Origin: Takakia lepidozioides
Taxonomy: Eukaryota > Streptophyta > Takakiopsida > Takakiales > Takakiaceae
Direction of reading: 5' to 3'
DNA: 64,000 nucleotides
Assembly (NCBI GenBank): GCA_030704615.1
Contig: CM060733.1
Coordinates: forward strand, 59,334,001 to 59,398,000
The notes below the pieces were generated by a model. That model did not search any database. It was not told where the DNA came from and was given only the letters and a program-made list of their open reading frames with translations. Of this stretch, positions 60,159 through 64,000 are shown piece by piece. Numbering within the stretch: the first letter of the stretch is position 1; each line of letters begins with the position of its first letter. Position numbers and translations under genes: made by a program.

Positions 60159-61060
60159 ATGGAGGGCAATTGGGAGCCTGACATTGGACCCATTGTCACC
60201 GGAGGAGAGAGACCACGTATACGGCGGTTCCTGAGGGCTTACAGGAATTGCTTTGCCTTCAGCTTTAAGGACTTGGGAGCACTAAAGGGTCAAGAGATTT
60301 GTATTGAGTTGGCCGCTGACCCTATAGATACAGTGACATGGAGAGGTCTTTGATTCAGATGAGGACTCAAGATCTCTGGGAGGCAGGTTTGGTGGAGCTC
60401 TCTGGTGGAGAGTATGCTTCAGCCACAGTGATGCCAGCCAAGAAGGATGTCTATGGCAATTGGACGGAGAGACGTATGTGCGGTGAATACCGGCCTGTAA
60501 ATCGTCAGACCAAGTCCGATAAGTATGCCATGCCAACACCGGAGGAGATCTTTGATACCATCGGGCATGCTAAGGTCTTTAGCACTTTGGATTTACGATC
60601 CGGATATCATCAGTTGCCGATCAAGGAGGTATTGGAACGCTTGAGAGCGCACGGATTGAAGTTGGGAAGTGCAAGTTTTTCCACAACCAGATTGAGTATC
60701 TGGATCACATGATATATCCTGGAGGATTGGGGGTATAACAGACTAACGGCTTATGCTAGCCACTCGAATAACGCTGCAGAGGCTAAATATAGCTCATATG
60801 AGGGAGAGTGCTTAACTGTAGTGTGGGCCGTGGCACACTTCAAGTGCTATCTATATGGCAATCTCTTCACTCTTGTCACGGATCACCAGCCACTCAAGTA
60901 GTTGATGGAGTCAGACAAGCTTACGGGGAAGCCTACATGGTGGGCACTCATACTCCAAGAGTATGACTTTCAGGTTGTGCATCGACCGGGTTTGGTCAAT
61001 CGGGATGCGGATGGATTGAGTTGCAATCCATGCACGAGCCAGCAGGATGACACTGGAGCT
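60159..61060 (+). pseudogene. Gypsy reverse transcriptase/RNase H remnant with catalytic core deleted
   Basis: RT entry sequence is present (FRAYRNCFAFSFKDLGALKG, then MCGEYRPVNRQTKSDKYAMP and FSTLDLRSGYHQLPIKE, to about 60630). The next codons jump to VLERLRAHGLKL, which normally follows the YxDD box, so the palm with YxDD is lost. A second jump near 60745 leads from MIYPGGLGV to AYASHSNNAAEAKYSSYEGE and VTDHQPLK in RNase H, followed by TAG (60899-60901) where Trp is expected, then VVHRPGLVNRDADGLS. Both deletions remove catalytic residues. Confidence 0.92.
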
Positions 61061-61376
61061 CGGTGGCATGGTGAGACGGACGAGGAGATGGTGCCGGGAT
61101 GGCACGCATCTGCATTTTTGTGTATCTTGGCATCGGGAGGTCAGGTTGGACCTACAATAGGGATGACTATAGACGGAGTGTTTGAGGACCCTGAGGCTAG
61201 TGATGAGCCAGGTAGTGCCAGAGATATACATGAGGATTCAGCTGTGTTGGACTACCTCCACACGGGAGACACGGCAGCCACTTTGACTGCCAAGGAGAGG
61301 GATCGGATCGTGCAACAAGCCAAGAGGTTCAAGTGGGAGGGGATACACTTGCTCCCGAGTATGGGAGGATGGTCGG

Positions 61377-62428
61377 GTGAGGATTGTGCCTCACCCCACA
61401 CAACGTGCACGGTTAGTGCGGCATGCCCATGAGGAGTTGGGGCATTTTGGAATGCGACGCACTCACAGTTTACTGCAGAGGCAGTATTGGTGGCATGGTA
61501 TGCATACAGAGGTGCAACAGTTCGTGGCTAGGTGCATGGTGTGTGACAAGGTGTGTGCTTCATTCAACGCCCCTACACCACAGTTGCATCATTTACCAAT
61601 CATGAAATTGGGCTACAGGTGGAGTCTTGACTTCGCAGGACCGTTGCCACTGACTATGCGCCACCACAAATATGTGTTGGTGATGGTGGAGCACTTCTCC
61701 AAGTGGATTGAGTTGGTTCAATTGCCTGACAAGGCTAGTGAGGGGGCTGCGTATGCATTCTTGGATCGTGTGCTTAACCGATTCGGTGCTCCAACTGAGG
61801 TACTCACGGACCAAGGGAGAGAGTTCTTGGGGGAGTTTCAAGCTTTGTGTGATAAAGCCTTGATAGACCACCGCACCACTTCTCGGATCATCCTGAGGCC
61901 AATGGCTTGGCAGAGAGAGTTGTTCAGACGGTGAAGAGGGGTTTGCGCAAGTATGGCTTGCAGAAAGGACACCTAGGAAATTGGGATCTTCAGATGCCTT
62001 GGTTAGCCATGAGCTGCAGGTTCAGCAAACAAGCATCACTTGCATCTTTCTCACCATATTTCCTTCTCTTTGGCCGAGAGCCGGATTTGCCTGCAGCCAT
62101 TCGTAGGGACACTGCTCAAGTCCTTAACCTTGATGATCCGGACGTGTGGGTACATGCATGTGATCAGCGTGCAGAGTTGTTCAAGAAAGTCATGCCGATG
62201 GCTTTTGAGAACCTTGCCATTGCACAACACCATGATACGTTGAGGTATGTCACTATACGTGGTGGAGGATATCGTCCTGGGGTTCGGAGGTTTAGCCCTG
62301 GTGACTATGTTTATTTGCAGCAAACTGCTCCTACGACCCTGGATGTCACTGCAAGGCGTGTTATTCTGAGGGTTCGAGAGGTGTTGCCCTCAGGAGTCCT
62401 GATCTTGGACGGTCGGGATGGCATGACT
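61377..62428 (+). pseudogene. Gypsy integrase
   Basis: An HHCC zinc-binding domain (HAHEELGHFGMRRTH ... CMVCDKVC, about 61420-61560) is followed by the DDE core: Asp at 61629-61631 (SLDFAGP), Asp at 61809-61811 (LTDQGREF) and Glu at 61913-61915 (GLAER), the last after a frame change near 61885. The tail has FSPGDYVYLQQTAPTTLDVT and ILRVREVLPSGVLILDGRDG, a small barrel-like C-terminal domain. The frame stops at TAG (62429-62431) but continues directly into the PHD region in the same frame. Confidence 0.92.
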
Positions 62429-62431
62429 TAG

Positions 62432-62820
62432 AAGGACCATGTGCGTAATTGTGCGTCATGTCACCTTCCCAATGTCGATGGCAGAGTTGACCCAAACTTG
62501 GCAATGGTACTTGCAGGTTTGAGGTGCATGCTTTGTGGGTCTGCCAAAGGGGCAGCCACCATGCTGGTGTGTGATCAATGCTCAAGGGGTTGGCATATGG
62601 GATGTTTGACACCACCTCTTAGGTTCCTGACGGAGATTGGTTGTGTCCACACTACTTGGGATAGCGGCAGTGGACATGACTGGAGGCAGCTAACAAAACA
62701 TGGGAGGCCAAGCTCATAGAAGTCAATACACGAGATCCCAAGCTCAAGTTCACAGGTTGCAAGACGGCGACTAACGATGGGGCAACTCTTGCATCCGGCC
62801 TCTTGATCTATCGAGTTTGA
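62432..62820 (+). pseudogene. PHD finger at the C-terminus of integrase
   Basis: Directly behind integrase, in the same frame, comes CHLPNVDGRVDPNLA and then a C4HC3 zinc finger starting at 62525: CMLC, eleven residues, CDQC, four residues, His (RGWHMGC), Cys. After a frame change near 62620 the usual end follows as VPDGDWLCPHY. The last Cys ligand is Tyr (TAC at 62653-62655), one G-to-A step away from TGC. PHD fingers read histone H3 tails. A tail of about 40 codons (WEAKLIEVNTRDPKLKF) closes the polyprotein near 62820. Confidence 0.85.
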
Positions 62821-62910
62821 GTGTAGTAGGGACAGTGGTGGAGGACTTAGTGAGGCTATGGTAACTATCACATCTTGTGGCTACCTGAACTTAGAGGGAC
62901 CTAAGCACCA

Positions 62911-62924
62911 GCTAGGGGGGCGAT
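62911..62924 (+). promoter_or_regulatory. Polypurine tract
   Basis: GCTAGGGGGGCGAT lies directly before the TG of the LTR, the position where plus-strand priming begins in LTR elements. Confidence 0.7.
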
Positions 62925-63441
62925 TGTGTGGACTAGTGACTGCCATAGTGGGCAGCATAGTGGCAGCCTAGTGACTGACTAGTTGTAGCCTAGTGGTTGG
63001 ACTAGTGGTTGGACTAGTGGTGGACTAGTGGTATACTAGTGTGTGGTATGCACATGTGTTGTGTGGTTTTGGACAGCGATGTAGTTGTGTAGCGATATGT
63101 ATGCGCACGACAGCTGTCAAGTTATTTTACCACTAGTGTGAAACTAGCTAGGAAATAACTAGCTTTTACATATTGACATTTGGGATTGGCCCAAGTGTCA
63201 ATCTAAGGGTCCAGGCAGATTTAGGCCCTGGAGTGGTTATCTTCACGGCAAGCGCGGGAGGCTCATCTTTCTCGAGTTGAGCCTCACTGCGCCTAGCTAT
63301 AGCGCCGTAGTGTGGATTCCCCATGGCGTGGGGTGCACTTGGCTTGACTTGTATTTGAGTAATGAGTTTATATATGCATGAGTTTATGCTTTAGCTTTGT
63401 GAGCTCGCATGAGCTTGTGCTTGTATTCTTCTACTTTATCA
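62925..63441 (+). repeat. 3' LTR of the gypsy element
   Basis: 517 bp from TGTGTGGACTAG to CTACTTTATCA. Positions 62930-63050 hold about ten ACTAGTGG/CTAGTGAC words at 10-20 bp spacing, a possible U3 control region. The last 314 bp also occur inverted at 43692-44005. A tATATA-like stretch lies near 63369-63376. Confidence 0.88.
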
Positions 63442-63442
63442 T

Positions 63443-63634
63443 TGTGTGGACTAGTGACTGATATAGTGGGCAGCATAGTGGCAGCCTAGTGACTGACTAG
63501 TTGTAGCCTAGTGGTTGGACTAGTGGCTGGACTAGTGGTGGACTAGTGGTGTACTAGTGTGTGGTGTGCGCATGTGTTGTGTGGTTTTGGACAGCGATGT
63601 AGTTGTGTAGCGATATGTATGTGCACGACAGCCC
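63443..63634 (+). repeat. Second, truncated LTR copy abutting the first
   Basis: 192 bp repeat the first part of the LTR (62925-63117) with about six differences, mostly transitions. It starts one base after the CA end of the first LTR and stops at GCACGACAGC. Confidence 0.9.
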
Positions 63635-64000
63635 AAATGATGCTCATGTTGAAAGATTGGGGAGTTCTTCATGGCATGATGCATCTCATGGTACCCAAGG
63701 CGCCTCTCCCGCTCATGTCCATGATACCTCCATTGTTGGCCAGTCCTCGGCCAGGAAGGGCCTCGCATTTGGCCAGCTCGTTGCTGTGACTCTAGCTAGT
63801 GGCAGTTGGGGTCAAGCCTCTCCTGAAGAGCAAGCACAACTCCTAGGACCATCTTGAAAAATCTTTATATTACCCGTATACAATGCTTTTAACGAAGGAG
63901 AGAGGGTAGCGCTAGATACTGCAGGCCCAATGGTGGACTCATCAATAGTATCGGTAGTATCTGGCACAAGAGCCACTTCAACTACAACATCTTGGCCCAA
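63635..64000. other. Window end, unassigned
   Basis: Both strands have an open frame (plus to 63857; minus 63812 to the edge) with ordinary composition. Neither is recognisable, and it is unclear which, if any, is coding. Confidence 0.3.

Larger units (their letters stand above)
55863..63441 (+). mobile_element. Ty3/gypsy LTR retrotransposon carrying a DNA methyltransferase and a PHD finger, inactive
   Basis: Order on the plus strand: gag with two zinc knuckles, aspartic protease, cytosine-5 DNA methyltransferase, reverse transcriptase/RNase H remnant, integrase, PHD finger, polypurine tract (about 62911-62923) and one 517-bp LTR (62925-63441, TG...CA). RT before integrase places it in Ty3/gypsy. 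The 5' LTR and primer-binding site are absent; the element starts abruptly in gag leader sequence against the PPR pseudogene. Frames change at least six times, five TAG codons interrupt coding, and the RT catalytic core is deleted, so this copy cannot move on its own. Confidence 0.96.

Noticed and set aside
62239-62428. Chromodomain at the integrase end
   Set aside because: No aromatic-cage pattern is seen; the barrel-like tail is followed by a PHD finger.

Overview
This is nuclear DNA of a land plant. It holds spliced genes with GT/AG introns, a nuclear-encoded plastid ribosomal protein (bL31c), two pentatricopeptide-repeat (PPR) proteins including a DYW-type RNA-editing factor, plant-type CACTA, Ty3/gypsy and L1 elements, and many simple repeats. 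The style of the DYW protein and the repeat load would suit a seedless plant (fern, lycophyte or bryophyte), but that is a weak inference and I cannot name the species.

Layout. 1-1227 is the 3' end of a CACTA DNA transposon. About 2.2-17.7 kb is the gene-rich part: plastid L31 (+), a P-class PPR (-) and an NYN-nuclease/zinc-finger gene (+) that diverge from one 454-bp spacer, a DYW PPR (-), a possible small plastid protein (-), and a conserved single-pass membrane protein of unknown function (-). About 18-47 kb is gene-poor. It holds a probable inverted-repeat element (21.8-22.5 kb), a 1-kb CACAGCC minisatellite (23.1-24.2 kb), a 100-bp tandem array (24.7-25.1 kb), gene-like remnants (25.4-27.4 kb), three tandem fragments of ribosomal protein eL27 (30.3-31.6 kb), a tandem array whose units carry a palindrome (32.3-33.0 kb), an intronless prolyl 4-hydroxylase pseudogene (33.6-34.6 kb), a decayed L1-type LINE (36.5-41.7 kb, minus strand) and an LTR fragment (43.7-44.0 kb). 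About 47.8-51.1 kb is an NYN-plus-LOTUS gene (-) with one apparent frameshift. 51.1-55.4 kb is intergenic. 55.86-63.44 kb is a Ty3/gypsy element inserted beside a decayed PPR pseudogene.

The main discovery is this gypsy element. Between protease and reverse transcriptase its pol region encodes a cytosine-5 DNA methyltransferase with the canonical motif order I-IV-VI-VIII-IX-X and an intact Pro-Cys catalytic site. Behind the integrase it encodes a PHD finger, where chromoviruses carry a chromodomain. A retroelement with its own DNA-methylation writer and a candidate chromatin reader suggests self-directed epigenetic marking and chromatin-guided integration. This copy is dead: the RT core is deleted, there are several frameshifts, and all five in-frame stops that interrupt its coding frames are TAG, most readable as Trp TGG to TAG, which fits G-to-A (opposite-strand C-to-T) decay.
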